Source: Candidatus Gallacutalibacter pullicola (GTDB taxonomy: Bacteria > Bacillota > Clostridia > Oscillospirales > Acutalibacteraceae). From it: a stretch of 45,523 nucleotides of DNA. The stretch lies in contig DVHF01000038.1 in the NCBI GenBank assembly GCA_018712265.1, positions 1 through 45,523 of the forward strand. Direction: 5' to 3'. Of the stretch, positions 11,367 to 20,105 are shown piece by piece (the first letter of the stretch is position 1; each line of letters begins with the position of its first letter). A program made the translations under genes and the position numbers. The notes beneath the pieces are model-generated. The model did not search any database. It was not told the origin of the DNA and saw nothing but the letters and a program-made list of their open reading frames with translations.

Positions 11367-11395
11367 AGTATAAAGAAAAAAGTGTTTTTTGTCAA
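11367..11395 (-). promoter_or_regulatory. strong sigma-A promoter of the secreted protein gene
   Basis: Perfect TTGACA (11390-11395), 17-nt spacer, TATACT (11367-11372) on the minus strand, about 55 nt before the start codon. The -35 box begins in the T tract of the HU terminator. Confidence 0.8.
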
Positions 11396-11439
11396 TAAAA
11401 AAGGCCCGGACTCTGTAACATACAGAGCCGGAACCTTTT
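11393..11439 (-). terminator. terminator of the HU gene
   Basis: Long imperfect stem (11399-11416 with 11422-11439) and a short loop; the minus strand continues TTTTTTATTG. It starts 20 nt past the HU stop codon. Confidence 0.8.
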
Positions 11440-11458
11440 ATCGGGGGGAAGCGGATAT

Positions 11459-11734
11459 TTATTTGTTCACCGCATCCTTGAGGGCCTTGCCAGCTTTAAA
11501 CGCCGGAGACTTAGAAGCCGGAATCACCATATCCTGCTTTGTAGCCGGGTTCTTTCCCATCCGCTCGGCTCTCTCCTTTACCTCGAAGGTTCCGAAGCCG
11601 ACGATCTGAACCTTCTCTCCCTTTACAAGCTCCTTCTCAACAATGCTGAAAAAAGCATTGAGAACAGCTTCGCAGTCCTTTTTAGCCAGACCGGTTTCTT
11701 CCTTGAGTGCATCAACTAAACCTGTTTTGTTCAC
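11459..11734 (-). CDS. hup: DNA-binding protein HU
   Basis: 91 residues, the standard HU length. This dimeric histone-like protein bends DNA non-specifically and compacts the nucleoid. The start is MNKTGLVDALKEETGLAKKD and the core GFGTFEVKERAERMGKNP. The beta arm (NPATKQDMVIPASKSPAFKAG) carries the intercalating proline. The start codon is GTG with GGAGGTGA 6 nt upstream. It stands alone with its own terminator. HU controls chromosome-wide transcription and is usually highly expressed. Confidence 0.97.
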   Translation of the reverse strand: MNKTGLVDALKEETGLAKKDCEAVLNAFFSIVEKELVKGEKVQIVGFGTFEVKERAERMGKNPATKQDMVIPASKSPAFKAGKALKDAVNK

Positions 11735-11838
11735 TTCTTGTCACCTCCATAACAAACCTGACACCCATTTTATAAATACTCTTATAAAAAGGGCTCTTGA
11801 GGAATTTTACACCTTTCCGCAGAAAAAAACAACTGTTA

Positions 11839-11854
11839 TTTGAAAAGTATTTTA
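11839..11854. promoter_or_regulatory. 16-mer upstream of HU shared with the dehydrogenase upstream region
   Basis: TTTGAAAAGTATTTTA is identical to 13131-13146, where it is half of a palindrome. It lies about 105 nt upstream of HU in an AT-rich gap (11735-11980) without a gene. A shared operator is possible. Confidence 0.3.
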
Positions 11855-11980
11855 TATTTTTTCAGAAATCGGGGGAAAAACCATTATTTTTCCGGATTTC
11901 CGCCTCTGTTCCGGGTTTTTTGACGGTAATAGTATCCCCGGAAAACGCGAATTATACGATCCGCAGCGCGGCCTTTGCAT

Positions 11981-12013
11981 AAAAGAGGGCGCGCCTGCAA
12001 GCGTGCCCTCCGG
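11981..12013 (-). terminator. terminator of the dehydrogenase gene
   Basis: 10-bp stem with one G-T pair (11985-11994 with 12001-12010), loop CTGCAA; the minus strand continues TTTTATGC. Confidence 0.75.
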
Positions 12014-12032
12014 AACTATTCAAAGCTGCGGA

Positions 12033-13085
12033 TCAGTCCTTGGCAATCTTAATAACTGCCTTTACAATATCCGCCTTGTTGCTGACGCTCAGATCCATTG
12101 CGTTCTGGATATCGTCAAAGTCAAACACATTCGTGACAATCCCCTTGAGGTTGACACGGCCTGCCGCAACAGCCTCAATCGCCATCGGATAGATGTGACG
12201 GTAACGGAAAATCGTCTTGAAGGTAAGCTCCTTATCCAGCGCCATGTTCAGCGGGATAGCCGTCAGATCGTTCTTTCCGTAGCCGACAAATACGATCGTC
12301 GAGCCCTTCTTGGCGGCCTTGATCGCCTGCTGGCAGGTGATCTCCGTACCGGCTGTCTCAATGCAGAGATCGCAGCCGCGGCCCCCGGTCAGATCCATAA
12401 TAGCCTGAACGGTATCCTGTTCCCTGCCGTTGATCACACCGGTTGCGCCCAGCTCCAGCGCCTTGTCCAGACGCTTCTGCATGACATCCACCACATAAAC
12501 GGTGGATACGCCTTCCGCCTTGAGAGCCAGCATCGTAACGAGGCCGATGCAGCCTGCGCCCATCACGACAGCCGTCTGCCCGGCGTGTGCGCCGCCCTGA
12601 TTTGCCGCGTGGAAGCCGACGGCCAGCGGTTCAATCAGCGCGCCTTCCATGGTGCTTACGTTATCGGGAAGCTTGAAGCACAGATCCGCCTCATGAGCTA
12701 CATACTCCTGGAATACGCCGTCCACCGGCGGGGTTGCGAAGAATATGACATCCGGGCACAGATTATACCGTCCCGTCTTGCAGAACTCGCAGTGGCCGCA
12801 GGTCTTGCCGGGCTCGAGAGCTACGCGGTCGCCCACTTTCAGGTGCTTGACATTCTTGCCGACCTCAACCACCGTGCCGCCCGGCTCGTGGCCGAGTACA
12901 AACGGCGTCTCTACGATAAAGTTCCCAATGCGTCCCGTCTCATAATAGTGGAGATCGGAACCGCAGATTCCAACATATTCCAGCTTTACCAAGACTTCAT
13001 CGTCAGCGGGCGTCGGAATATCTCTCTCCACAAATCCCATTTTGCCGATGTCCGTCATCACGGCAACTTTCATTTTTCCATTCAT
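12033..13085 (-). CDS. zinc-dependent polyol (sorbitol/xylitol-type) dehydrogenase
   Basis: 350 residues, medium-chain dehydrogenase/reductase. Catalytic zinc ligands are in GICGSDLHYY and LGHEPGG; the structural zinc site is CGHCEFCKTGRYNLC. The NAD(P) Rossmann motif is GAGCIGLVTML, followed by VVDVMQKRL whose acidic residue suggests NAD rather than NADP. Best resemblance is to L-iditol/sorbitol and xylitol dehydrogenases, which oxidise polyols to ketoses; the exact substrate is inference. It is monocistronic with its own terminator. A near-perfect palindrome lies 37 nt upstream of its start. Confidence 0.9.
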   Translation of the reverse strand: MNGKMKVAVMTDIGKMGFVERDIPTPADDEVLVKLEYVGICGSDLHYYETGRIGNFIVETPFVLGHEPGGTVVEVGKNVKHLKVGDRVALEPGKTCGHCEFCKTGRYNLCPDVIFFATPPVDGVFQEYVAHEADLCFKLPDNVSTMEGALIEPLAVGFHAANQGGAHAGQTAVVMGAGCIGLVTMLALKAEGVSTVYVVDVMQKRLDKALELGATGVINGREQDTVQAIMDLTGGRGCDLCIETAGTEITCQQAIKAAKKGSTIVFVGYGKNDLTAIPLNMALDKELTFKTIFRYRHIYPMAIEAVAAGRVNLKGIVTNVFDFDDIQNAMDLSVSNKADIVKAVIKIAKD

Positions 13086-13121
13086 CGCTATTCAACCTCC
13101 TGATTTGGAAATTTCAATCTA

Positions 13122-13147
13122 TTAAAACACTTTGAAAAGTATTTTAA
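13122..13147. promoter_or_regulatory. palindromic operator candidate upstream of the dehydrogenase
   Basis: Arms TTAAAACACTTT and AAAGTATTTTAA around GA, with one mismatch. It lies between the dehydrogenase start (13085) and the ybbR stop (13166), a typical place for a repressor operator. Confidence 0.5.
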
Positions 13148-13165
13148 GCGTCATTTCATCCAGGA

Positions 13166-14443
13166 CTAATCTACCTTTTCCTGTATATTCACATTCGCCA
13201 GATATTCCCCATATGCCCAAACACTGGATGCGTTCTGCACAGAGATCTGCACGGGCATTTCAATATGGCCGGTAAAGGTTTCCCGCCCCGCCATGTTGAT
13301 TTCCACCACAATATCTTCCGGCTGGATGTTCTCTATCTGCGCCTGCGGACCAACGAGGGTCACCACCATGCTCTGTGTGTAGACGTCCGAGGTCTTATTG
13401 GCGGCGAGATTGACTACTTCAAAATTCTCCCCTGTTATGGTAAACTGCTGCGCGACAAAACCATCCAAATCGAGCGTGACCTGCGCCTCATAAATCATGC
13501 TGATATTGCTGCATCCCGCCGGAAGCGAAATTGCTACATCGAAGGTATTATTAGCGGGGCTGACTTCCGCAAAGTCGATCGGCTCAAGGCTGATTGTAGT
13601 GAGATTGCTCAGCACATCTTCCGGACCGGCAATCTGGATGCTTTCCGGATCCACCTGCACTATCCCGGAGTTGAGATTCAAGCCGCTCGGCTTATTCTGG
13701 AACGTCGGCTCAAGTGTCAGCGTCTGGCGGCTGCGCACACTGATTGTGACCTCCACCTCATCGTCGCTGATTGTTAAATTGTCCTTGGAAAGCTGATTGC
13801 CGTATCTGTCGTACAGCACCAGGTTCGTTGTGAAGGTCTGCGTTGAAATCAGCGGCGTATCGATTTCATACTCGACGCAGACACGGCTGATGCGATCTAT
13901 TTCCTTCTGCGGTCCGGAAATCGTCACTTCATTGACGGAAAGCGACGGTTCGCTGACGACATAGGAATCATCCGCCTTGTATTTAATTCCATCCGTATTG
14001 ATTTGGAAGGTGGCGTCCTGATAGTAATCGACCTCAACGAAAACATATTCCGGATCGATCTGCACTTCGTAATCCCCGAGGACCTGCGACGGACGCTCCA
14101 GACGCAGGCGGAGCTGCGCGCTCGTCGGCTGGGTGATGGAGGATGCCTGTTCCGCCACCACGCGCAGCTCAGACGGATCGATGCTGCGCACCGCCACGCT
14201 GTCCCCAGTGAGAGATACAGTGGCGCTTGTGACGCTCTGGCTGAACACACGCAGATTCATTTCCTGCGTGGCCTCATCAGAAAGCGTCACCACAACGGGC
14301 ACATCGGAGATCTCACGCGGCCGTTCCTGCGTATTGATCGACGATACGATAAACCATGCAATCACCGCGATAAACACAGAGAAAACAAGCACAAACCGGT
14401 CGTTGTAGAAAAATTCTCCTATACTGAATTTTTTCTCTTTCAT
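13166..14443 (-). CDS. cdaR: YbbR-domain protein, CdaA regulator (CdaR)
   Basis: 425 residues with one N-terminal membrane anchor (residues about 16-35, VLVFSVFIAVIAWFIV) and an extracytoplasmic part made of several YbbR repeats. The repeats show as recurring blocks such as VFVEVDYYQDATFQI, VTISGPQKEIDRI and IQIAGPEDVLSNL. YbbR/CdaR proteins bind the diadenylate cyclase CdaA and tune cyclic-di-AMP output. Its ATG overlaps the cdaA stop (ATGA), so the two are translationally coupled. The third member of the common cluster, glmM, is not in the window. Confidence 0.92.
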   Translation of the reverse strand: MKEKKFSIGEFFYNDRFVLVFSVFIAVIAWFIVSSINTQERPREISDVPVVVTLSDEATQEMNLRVFSQSVTSATVSLTGDSVAVRSIDPSELRVVAEQASSITQPTSAQLRLRLERPSQVLGDYEVQIDPEYVFVEVDYYQDATFQINTDGIKYKADDSYVVSEPSLSVNEVTISGPQKEIDRISRVCVEYEIDTPLISTQTFTTNLVLYDRYGNQLSKDNLTISDDEVEVTISVRSRQTLTLEPTFQNKPSGLNLNSGIVQVDPESIQIAGPEDVLSNLTTISLEPIDFAEVSPANNTFDVAISLPAGCSNISMIYEAQVTLDLDGFVAQQFTITGENFEVVNLAANKTSDVYTQSMVVTLVGPQAQIENIQPEDIVVEINMAGRETFTGHIEMPVQISVQNASSVWAYGEYLANVNIQEKVD

Positions 14444-15369
14444 CGTTTCTTTGCCCTCCTTATGGAGGGAATTTTGCTGGAACGATGTTCTCCGGCATCC
14501 TGTTCCACCGGAAGGAGCAGATTCTGCAGCTCGCTTCTCAGCGTTTCCCTCGTATAGTCGCGCGTGAGAAGCCCGTTGACTGCCATTGAAATCTGGCCTG
14601 TTTCCTCCGAAACCACCACGATAACGGCGTCAGAAACCTCGCTCAGACCGATTGCCGCACGGTGGCGGGTTCCCAATTCAATGCTCACGCTGTCGTTTTT
14701 CGTCAGCGGCAGAATACATCCCGCCGCATACACCTTTCCGGCGCGCATCACCATCGCTCCGTCGTGCAGCGGCGCTTTGTTCCAGAAAATGTTGCCGATA
14801 ATCGGCGGCGACGGTTCCGCATCCACTACCGTACCTGTATCGATAATTTCGCCCAACTTCGTCTGGCGTTCAAATACGATCAGCGCACCCGTTTTCGATT
14901 TCTGGAAGCTCGCAGCCACATCGACTACGGCGTTGATCCCCTTACGCACCTGCTGGCGCAGGAGTTCTTCTTCTGTTTTGGCTGATCCCGCAAACCATCC
15001 CTTGGCAGCCAGGCCTTTTCCGATCTCGGTACGGCCAAGCTGTTCCAGAGCGCGCCGGATCTCCGGCTGAAACACCACAAGCAAAGCGATCATACTGAAC
15101 TGGAAGAAGTAGCTGAACAGGCTTTTGAGCATATAAAGCTGGAAGTACGACGACAAAAGCCACACCGCCAGAATAATCAGCAGGCCTTTCACCAGCTGTC
15201 CCGCACGCGTTTCGCGCAGAAGCTTGATCGCGCTGTAAATGATGAACGAAACTAATATGACGTCTATTGCGTCCGTCACCTTGAATGACCGGACCAGCTC
15301 TATGATAATACTCCATGTGCTGTAAAGCCATTCCTGAACGGCCTCCCAGCTTGTTGTGATCCATTCCAT
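14440..15369 (-). CDS. cdaA: membrane diadenylate cyclase CdaA
   Basis: 309 residues. Three N-terminal membrane helices (about 35-52, 60-77, 82-100) are followed by a DAC (DisA_N) domain with the catalytic DGA at 203-205 and GTRHRAA at 233-239, both intact. It condenses two ATP into cyclic-di-AMP, the second messenger that controls potassium and osmolyte transport and cell-wall balance in Firmicutes. The start has GGAAGG upstream. Immediately before it, 15403-15846 is family B repeat, so the promoter lies in or beyond the repeat. Confidence 0.96.
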   Translation of the reverse strand: MEWITTSWEAVQEWLYSTWSIIIELVRSFKVTDAIDVILVSFIIYSAIKLLRETRAGQLVKGLLIILAVWLLSSYFQLYMLKSLFSYFFQFSMIALLVVFQPEIRRALEQLGRTEIGKGLAAKGWFAGSAKTEEELLRQQVRKGINAVVDVAASFQKSKTGALIVFERQTKLGEIIDTGTVVDAEPSPPIIGNIFWNKAPLHDGAMVMRAGKVYAAGCILPLTKNDSVSIELGTRHRAAIGLSEVSDAVIVVVSEETGQISMAVNGLLTRDYTRETLRSELQNLLLPVEQDAGEHRSSKIPSIRRAKKR

Positions 15370-15402
15370 AAGGATTTTCCTTCCTGTACCAGAGGCCTGC
15401 GC

Positions 15403-15846
15403 GCGCCTGCGGCGAGCAGAACGCGAAAGCGTCGTACCTCCGCCTATCCTAGTGCGCGATTGGGCTATATTGCCCGCGCTGCGACCTTTTCGTAAATAAT
15501 ATTCTCCCTAACCAACCTCCCACCGCGCGCCTGCGGCAGGCAAAACGCGCAACGCGTCGTACCTCCGCTCGGCTGGGTGTGCATTCAAGCTGAGATGCCC
15601 GCGTTTACGGTATTCTGGAGGCATAATACCATATCCCTGACCAGCCTCCCACCGCGACAGAGCACACGTTCTTATCGGCATTTCAGCGACCGGAGGGAGC
15701 GATCCGCGTTTTACGTGCAGGCTTAGCCGTACACCCAGCCAATTATCGCAGATAACTATAAACGCGGGCGGAGCAACTGGCATATTCACACCATGCTGTA
15801 CGCCGCGCCTCGCGCGGCGGTGCGCGGTCTACGTCCAGACTTAGTC
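15403..15846 (+). repeat. dispersed repeat family B, compound copy
   Basis: Fills most of the 526-nt gap 15370-15895. Two long-type bodies (CTGCGGCGAGCAGAACGCG... from 15405 and CTGCGGCAGGC... from 15529) are followed by a short unit between end motifs CAGGCTTAGCC (15719) and CAGACT-T-AGTCTG (15836). The short unit is the same sequence type as the 96-bp array at 8.2-8.4 kb in the other orientation. No gene is visible. Confidence 0.85.
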
Positions 15847-15895
15847 TGGGCCTGTAACTATTTTACCATAATCTGAGGGATATGCAATGCTTTTT

Positions 15896-17044
15896 TCAAG
15901 ATTTTGAGGAAATATTGGCCACCGCATGGGCAAATGACGCAATCTCGTTCGGTGTGGTAAACGCGGACGGACACACCCGTACAGCACCCAAATCCGACGT
16001 GCCCGCAAACGTGTGCGCCGCCGGCGCGCAGTGAAGTCCCGGACGCACCGCAAAGCCTTTCTGATCCAGCAGCCGCCCCGCTTCCTCGCTGGGAATCCCC
16101 CTGATATTGAACGACAGAACGGGCGCATAATAAGGCGCCTGCGGGCGCTCCGTATAAAGGAGCACGCCCGGCATCTGCGACAGCCTGTCGTACAGCGAGG
16201 CCGTCAGCTTTAATTCGTGCTGATAAATCCGTTCCGTCCCTTTTTTCTTCACAAATTCGATCCCGGCGCGAAGCCCGGCGATCCCCGGCAGATTCGGCGT
16301 GCCGGATTCCATGCGCTCCGGCCACGAATCCGGCTGGCGCATCAGTCGGGATTCCGTGCCCGTGCCGCCCTCAATAAGCGTATCAAGTCCGGATGTGCTC
16401 GAGGCGATCAGCATCCCGGTGCCCATCGGCCCATACAGACCCTTATGACCCGCGATGCACAGCCAGCTGATCCCACTGTCCTGCATATTGATCGGAAGCA
16501 CGCCGGCACTCTGCGCACAATCCACTGCCATCGGGATCCCGTACTCCTTCACGAGCGCGGCGATCCGCTCCACCGGGAGCCGGATGCCCCAGACATTCGA
16601 GGCGTGCGTACAGAACACCAAAGCCGTATTTGCCCGGAACGCCCTGCGGAACGCATCGACTGTGGCGTCATTATCCCCCGGAACAACCTGGGCCTGGGTA
16701 AAGGTCACGCCCCGCTCCTCCGAAAGCTTCTGGAGCGGACGCATCACGGCGTTGTGCTCCAAACACGAAACCACCACATGATCCCCGGGCTTGAGCCGCC
16801 CTTTCAGAACCATGTTCACCGCTTCCGTGCAGTTGAGTGTAAAGGCTACACATTCCGGTCCCGGCGCATGAAACAGCTGCGCCGCCGCCGCCCGGCACCG
16901 GTACATCTCCTCGGCAGCCGCCGTAGACATCGCGTGGCCGCTTCTGCCGGGATTCGCCCCGTAAACACGCATCGCCCGGTTCACCGCTTCATACACCTGC
17001 GGGGGCTTGGGCCACGTGGTGGCCGCATTGTCCAGATAGATCAC
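15896..17044 (-). CDS. class-V aminotransferase-fold cysteine desulfurase / selenocysteine lyase-like protein
   Basis: 382 residues. PLP-dependent; the Schiff-base lysine is Lys201 in CIAGHKGLYG and the persulfide-forming cysteine is Cys339 in RPGLHCAPAAH. The cofactor aspartate is in MAVDCAQSAG and the N-terminal signature is YLDNAATTWPKP. It is close to the EF2568-type desulfurase group (TIGR01977), which is repeatedly found with a DUF3343 protein in selenium-linked gene sets. Here the DUF3343 gene is directly upstream with an ATGA overlap. It likely mobilises sulfur or selenium from (seleno)cysteine; selD and the labile-selenium genes are not in this window. Confidence 0.9.
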   Translation of the reverse strand: MIYLDNAATTWPKPPQVYEAVNRAMRVYGANPGRSGHAMSTAAAEEMYRCRAAAAQLFHAPGPECVAFTLNCTEAVNMVLKGRLKPGDHVVVSCLEHNAVMRPLQKLSEERGVTFTQAQVVPGDNDATVDAFRRAFRANTALVFCTHASNVWGIRLPVERIAALVKEYGIPMAVDCAQSAGVLPINMQDSGISWLCIAGHKGLYGPMGTGMLIASSTSGLDTLIEGGTGTESRLMRQPDSWPERMESGTPNLPGIAGLRAGIEFVKKKGTERIYQHELKLTASLYDRLSQMPGVLLYTERPQAPYYAPVLSFNIRGIPSEEAGRLLDQKGFAVRPGLHCAPAAHTFAGTSDLGAVRVCPSAFTTPNEIASFAHAVANISSKS

Positions 17045-17262
17045 CGGCGGCCCCTCCTTTCCAGCCTGCCGAACACACGGAATCCCCTCTCCCGCAGGAT
17101 GAATTCCGCTTCATCCGTCCTTTCCGGGACGTAGATGCCGTAGCCGCAGCCTGTTTCCGAATGGACCTTTTCTATCGAACATCGAAAGCCGCGGCTCTGG
17201 AGAAGGTCGCGGCCCTTCATCGCATAGGTGATGGAGCTGATCCAGATAACCGGTCTGTCCAT
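17041..17262 (-). CDS. DUF3343 putative Se/S carrier-like protein
   Basis: 73 residues. It has the TYAMKGRDLL helix and the conserved glycine-cysteine-glycine loop in HSETGCGYGIYVPE, the features of DUF3343 small proteins proposed to carry persulfide- or selenide-level sulfur or selenium. It overlaps the desulfurase start by 4 nt, which implies a partnership (desulfurase as donor, this protein as acceptor). The C-terminus is basic (GRLERRGRR). The role is inferred from family context. Confidence 0.8.
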   Translation of the reverse strand: MDRPVIWISSITYAMKGRDLLQSRGFRCSIEKVHSETGCGYGIYVPERTDEAEFILRERGFRVFGRLERRGRR

Positions 17263-17288
17263 CGAAAATCACTCCTCTGTTAAATTTC

Positions 17289-17311
17289 GGGATTCCTCAA
17301 GATGGAATCCC
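17289..17311 (-). terminator. weak terminator-like hairpin after ispF
   Basis: Perfect 8-bp stem GGGATTCC/GGAATCCC with a 7-nt loop; only GAAATTT follows on the minus strand. It lies between the ispF stop and the DUF3343 start. Confidence 0.4.
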
Positions 17312-17359
17312 CCATTCACAGAGTATGCAGAAGATTTGCCGTTTGCTTGTCTGATTCTG

Positions 17360-17839
17360 CTAGTTACGCGTCTCTATCAGGCACACGGCGTGCGCTGCGA
17401 TTCCCTCTCCCGAGCCGGTAAAACCGAGGTGCTCCTCCGTGGTTGCCTTGACGCTCACCTGCTCCACAGAAATCCCGCAGTGACGGGCGAGGCAGTCCCT
17501 CATCCCGCTGATGTACGGCGCAAGCTTCGGAGCCTGCACAATGACTGTCGCATCAATATTCCCGATCGTAAAGTTCCTTTCTTTCAGCAGGGCGCAGACG
17601 CGATCGAGCAGCAGCATACTGTCGATATTCTTATATTCCGCCGACGTATCCGGGAACAGCTTTCCCAGATCCCCCAGCGCCGCCGCGCCGAGCAGGGCAT
17701 CCATCACGGCGTGGGTGAGCACATCCGCGTCGGAATGCCCCAGAAGCCCCTTTTCGTACGGGATCTCCACGCCGCCCAGCACCAGCCTGCGCCCCTCCGT
17801 CAGCCTGTGGACATCGTACCCGTGCCCGATTCTCATCAT
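17360..17839 (-). CDS. ispF: 2-C-methyl-D-erythritol 2,4-cyclodiphosphate synthase
   Basis: 159 residues, the family length. It cyclises CDP-ME 2-phosphate to ME-cPP in the MEP isoprenoid pathway. The metal-binding start is [11 protein letters not shown]; the rest of the active site is [20 protein letters not shown] and [11 protein letters not shown]. The start ATG at 17839 overlaps the ispD stop by one base (TGATG); a second ATG is the next codon. The frame is open upstream to 17926, inside ispD, but that extension is not part of the family. Co-translated with ispD. Confidence 0.96.
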   Translation of the reverse strand: MMRIGHGYDVHRLTEGRRLVLGGVEIPYEKGLLGHSDADVLTHAVMDALLGAAALGDLGKLFPDTSAEYKNIDSMLLLDRVCALLKERNFTIGNIDATVIVQAPKLAPYISGMRDCLARHCGISVEQVSVKATTEEHLGFTGSGEGIAAHAVCLIETRN

Positions 17840-18534
17840 CACAAATCCCTGCCTTTCAAAAAAGCCTCCGCCGCGGGGAGATCCTCCCGCGTGGTCAATT
17901 TCAAATTGGAATAGCTGCCCATACACAGATGCACGCAGTTTCCGGCGGCCTCCACCAGCTGGCAGTCGTCCGTATATTCTCTGCCCTGCTCCCGTGCAAG
18001 CTGCACGGCCCGGCGGTACAATCCGGCCTCAAACACCTGCGGCGTCTGAACCGCCCACAGCGACGATCTGTCCGGCGTGGACAAAACCATGCCGTTTCCA
18101 TCCGCTATCTTAATGGTATCCTTTACCGGGACGGCCAGCGTGCTTGCCCCGAATTTTACCGCGTCGTCTATCACACGGTCGATGTCCTCGGGAAGAATCA
18201 GCGGGCGCGCGCCGTCGTGTATGGCAAAATACCCGGCATCCCCGGCCTGTTCCACGCCGTTGAATACGGATTCCTGCCGGCTCTTCCCTCCGGGGACGAT
18301 CTTCCGGAGCTTACAGATCCCCTCTCTCCCGGCAATCGCCCGCAGCTCCTCAAAATCCTCCGGGCGTGCCACAAGGATGATTTCCGAAACGCTCGAAGCC
18401 CTCTCGAACGCCCGAAGCGTATACGCGATCGCCGGTTTTCCCAGCAGGGGCAGAAACTGCTTTGAGCGCGTCCCGCCCATTCTTGAGGAGGAGCCCGCCG
18501 CCACAAGAATGGCGCAGCATGTCCTGTTTTCCAT
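17839..18534 (-). CDS. ispD: 2-C-methyl-D-erythritol 4-phosphate cytidylyltransferase
   Basis: 231 residues. It makes CDP-methylerythritol from MEP and CTP. The nucleotide-binding loop is [10 protein letters not shown] followed by [17 protein letters not shown]; the dimer arm and substrate site appear as HDGARPLI and [16 protein letters not shown]. Of two ATGs six bases apart I chose 18534, because GGAGG is 7 nt upstream of it but only 1 nt from the other. It forms a two-gene unit with ispF. Confidence 0.95.
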   Translation of the reverse strand: MENRTCCAILVAAGSSSRMGGTRSKQFLPLLGKPAIAYTLRAFERASSVSEIILVARPEDFEELRAIAGREGICKLRKIVPGGKSRQESVFNGVEQAGDAGYFAIHDGARPLILPEDIDRVIDDAVKFGASTLAVPVKDTIKIADGNGMVLSTPDRSSLWAVQTPQVFEAGLYRRAVQLAREQGREYTDDCQLVEAAGNCVHLCMGSYSNLKLTTREDLPAAEAFLKGRDL

Positions 18535-18626
18535 CACCATACCTCCTTCCGGCTTTTCCTATTATAGTATGAATTTTCCATGCCTGCAATTACAATCCTG
18601 TTACTTCCCATAAACTTTTTATGAAT

Positions 18627-18668
18627 AAAAAATCCCCATCCAGTGCAGGAAACGCACCGGATGGGGCA
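18627..18668 (-). terminator. terminator of the rpiB-upp unit
   Basis: Stem CCCCATCC-GTGC paired with GCAC-GGATGGGG (one mismatch) with a short loop; the minus strand continues ATTTTTTATTC. Starts 12 nt past the upp stop. Confidence 0.85.
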
Positions 18669-18679
18669 GATCAGCCGGA

Positions 18680-19312
18680 TTATAATGTACCAAAAATGCG
18701 GTCGCCCGCGTCGCCGAGGCCGGGGACAATATACCCAATATCATTGAGATGGGAATCCACGTTCGCGCAGTATACGTGCACATCCGGGTGCCTTTCCGTA
18801 AACGCCTTGAGTCCTTCCGGAGCGGCAATAATGCACATAAATTTCAAGCTCTTGGGATGGTGGCGCTTGATCAGATCCACTGCATCGATCGCGGATCCGC
18901 CCGTCGCGAGCATCGGATCCAGCACGATCACCTCGCGCTCGCTGATGTCGGAGGGAAGCTTGCAGTAATACTCCACCGGCTTGAGCGTCTCATGATCGCG
19001 GTACAGTCCGATGTGTCCCACCTTAGCGGCCGGAACCATGCTCAGCACGCCCTCGACCATGCCGAGACCCGCGCGCAGGATCGGCACAAACGCAAGCTTG
19101 CGGCCTGCAATCACCTTTGTGGTAGCGACGCCCATCGGCGTTTCGATCTGGATTTCCTCCAGCGGCAGATCCCTCGTCGCCTCATAGCAGATCAGCGTGG
19201 CAATCTCGCTGACAAGCTCACGAAACTCCTTCGGCCCTGTATTCTTATCCCTCAAAAACGTAAGCTTATGCTGGATCAGCGGATGATCCATTACAAATAC
19301 CTGATTTTCCAT
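18680..19312 (-). CDS. upp: uracil phosphoribosyltransferase
   Basis: 210 residues, standard length. Converts uracil and PRPP to UMP in pyrimidine salvage. The PRPP-binding loop is [17 protein letters not shown]; the uracil-binding C-terminus is [25 protein letters not shown]. The start [17 protein letters not shown] has AAAGGAG upstream; the frame is open to 19348, within the rpiB end, but is not needed. Co-transcribed with rpiB, 13 nt apart. Confidence 0.97.
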   Translation of the reverse strand: MENQVFVMDHPLIQHKLTFLRDKNTGPKEFRELVSEIATLICYEATRDLPLEEIQIETPMGVATTKVIAGRKLAFVPILRAGLGMVEGVLSMVPAAKVGHIGLYRDHETLKPVEYYCKLPSDISEREVIVLDPMLATGGSAIDAVDLIKRHHPKSLKFMCIIAAPEGLKAFTERHPDVHVYCANVDSHLNDIGYIVPGLGDAGDRIFGTL

Positions 19313-19325
19313 TTCTGCCACTCCT

Positions 19326-19772
19326 TTAAATTTCTTCACCGCGTTCAATCGCGGCTATCTGTCCGATCCGTCTGGCGTGACGCCCGCCTTCAAACGGGGT
19401 TTCCAAAAAGATTTTGGCAAGCTCCACCGCGGTCTTTTCATCGATCACGCGTCCGCCCATGCAGAGGATATTCGCGTCGTTATGGCGGCGGGTCATCTCC
19501 GCACAGAACGCGTTGGTGCATACTGCCGCCCGGATCCCCGGCACCTTATTTGCCGCGATCGAAATCCCGATCCCGGTCCCGCAGCAGAGGATCCCTTTTT
19601 CCGCCTGGCCGCTCGTCACAGCCTTTGCCACCTTATACGCAAACGGCGCGTAATCGACGGATTCCGTCCCCTCTGTGCCGAAATCCTGATACGGGATCCC
19701 GTTTTCCTCCAAATACTTTTTGACTGCATCCTTCAGGCATACGCCTCCATGATCGGCTCCTAACGCTATCAT
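19326..19772 (-). CDS. rpiB: ribose 5-phosphate isomerase B
   Basis: 148 residues. Interconverts ribose 5-phosphate and ribulose 5-phosphate (RpiB/LacAB fold). The start [15 protein letters not shown] is typical; the active-site loop [13 protein letters not shown] carries the catalytic cysteine, and [12 protein letters not shown] is conserved. The long upstream open frame to 20027 is encoded by family A repeat and should not be included. It leads into upp, which uses PRPP made from ribose 5-phosphate. Confidence 0.96.
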   Translation of the reverse strand: MIALGADHGGVCLKDAVKKYLEENGIPYQDFGTEGTESVDYAPFAYKVAKAVTSGQAEKGILCCGTGIGISIAANKVPGIRAAVCTNAFCAEMTRRHNDANILCMGGRVIDEKTAVELAKIFLETPFEGGRHARRIGQIAAIERGEEI

Positions 19773-19871
19773 TACAACTACCTCTTTCCTTCTCCGCCTC
19801 AAAAAAGCGGGCATTATCCAAAAAACAAAAATCAATCCCCCGTCTCGGCCGCGAGTCCGGATAACCTCCGC

Positions 19872-20105
19872 GGTGCAGCGGCGTTGGGTCCGGGACTGCG
19901 TCCCGGCGAGGGTCGAGGGGCGCGCAGCCCCCGATCCCAGAGTGCAGGGAAGATTCCCCCGCAGCGCGGGGGAAATGTCGCGAAGCGACAAAGGGAAGAT
20001 CCCCCCACAGTGTGGGGGGAATGTCACACAGTGACAAGGGGGGACGGCCCGCGTGCGGGTTATAGTCCCTGCCCGGGGTCAAGGGGGCGGGGAGCCCCCT
20101 TGCGG
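19872..20105 (-). repeat. dispersed repeat family A, copy 2
   Basis: Holds two successive CCCCC-hairpin modules with different sequences (CCCCCGC/GCGGGGG and CCCCCCAC/GTGGGGGG) and two TGTCxC hairpins (TGTCGC/GCGACA and TGTCAC/GTGACA), so both arms changed together. It also contains CCGGGACGCAGTCCCGG. It overlaps the last codons of tsaB and fills the gap to rpiB. Confidence 0.85.

Noticed and set aside
12003-13103. 366-codon plus-strand open frame
   Set aside because: Antisense to the zinc dehydrogenase, whose zinc and Rossmann motifs are intact.
19773-20027. N-terminal extension of RpiB
   Set aside because: The added residues are encoded by repeat family A, and RpiB proteins begin at [10 protein letters not shown] with a ribosome binding site.
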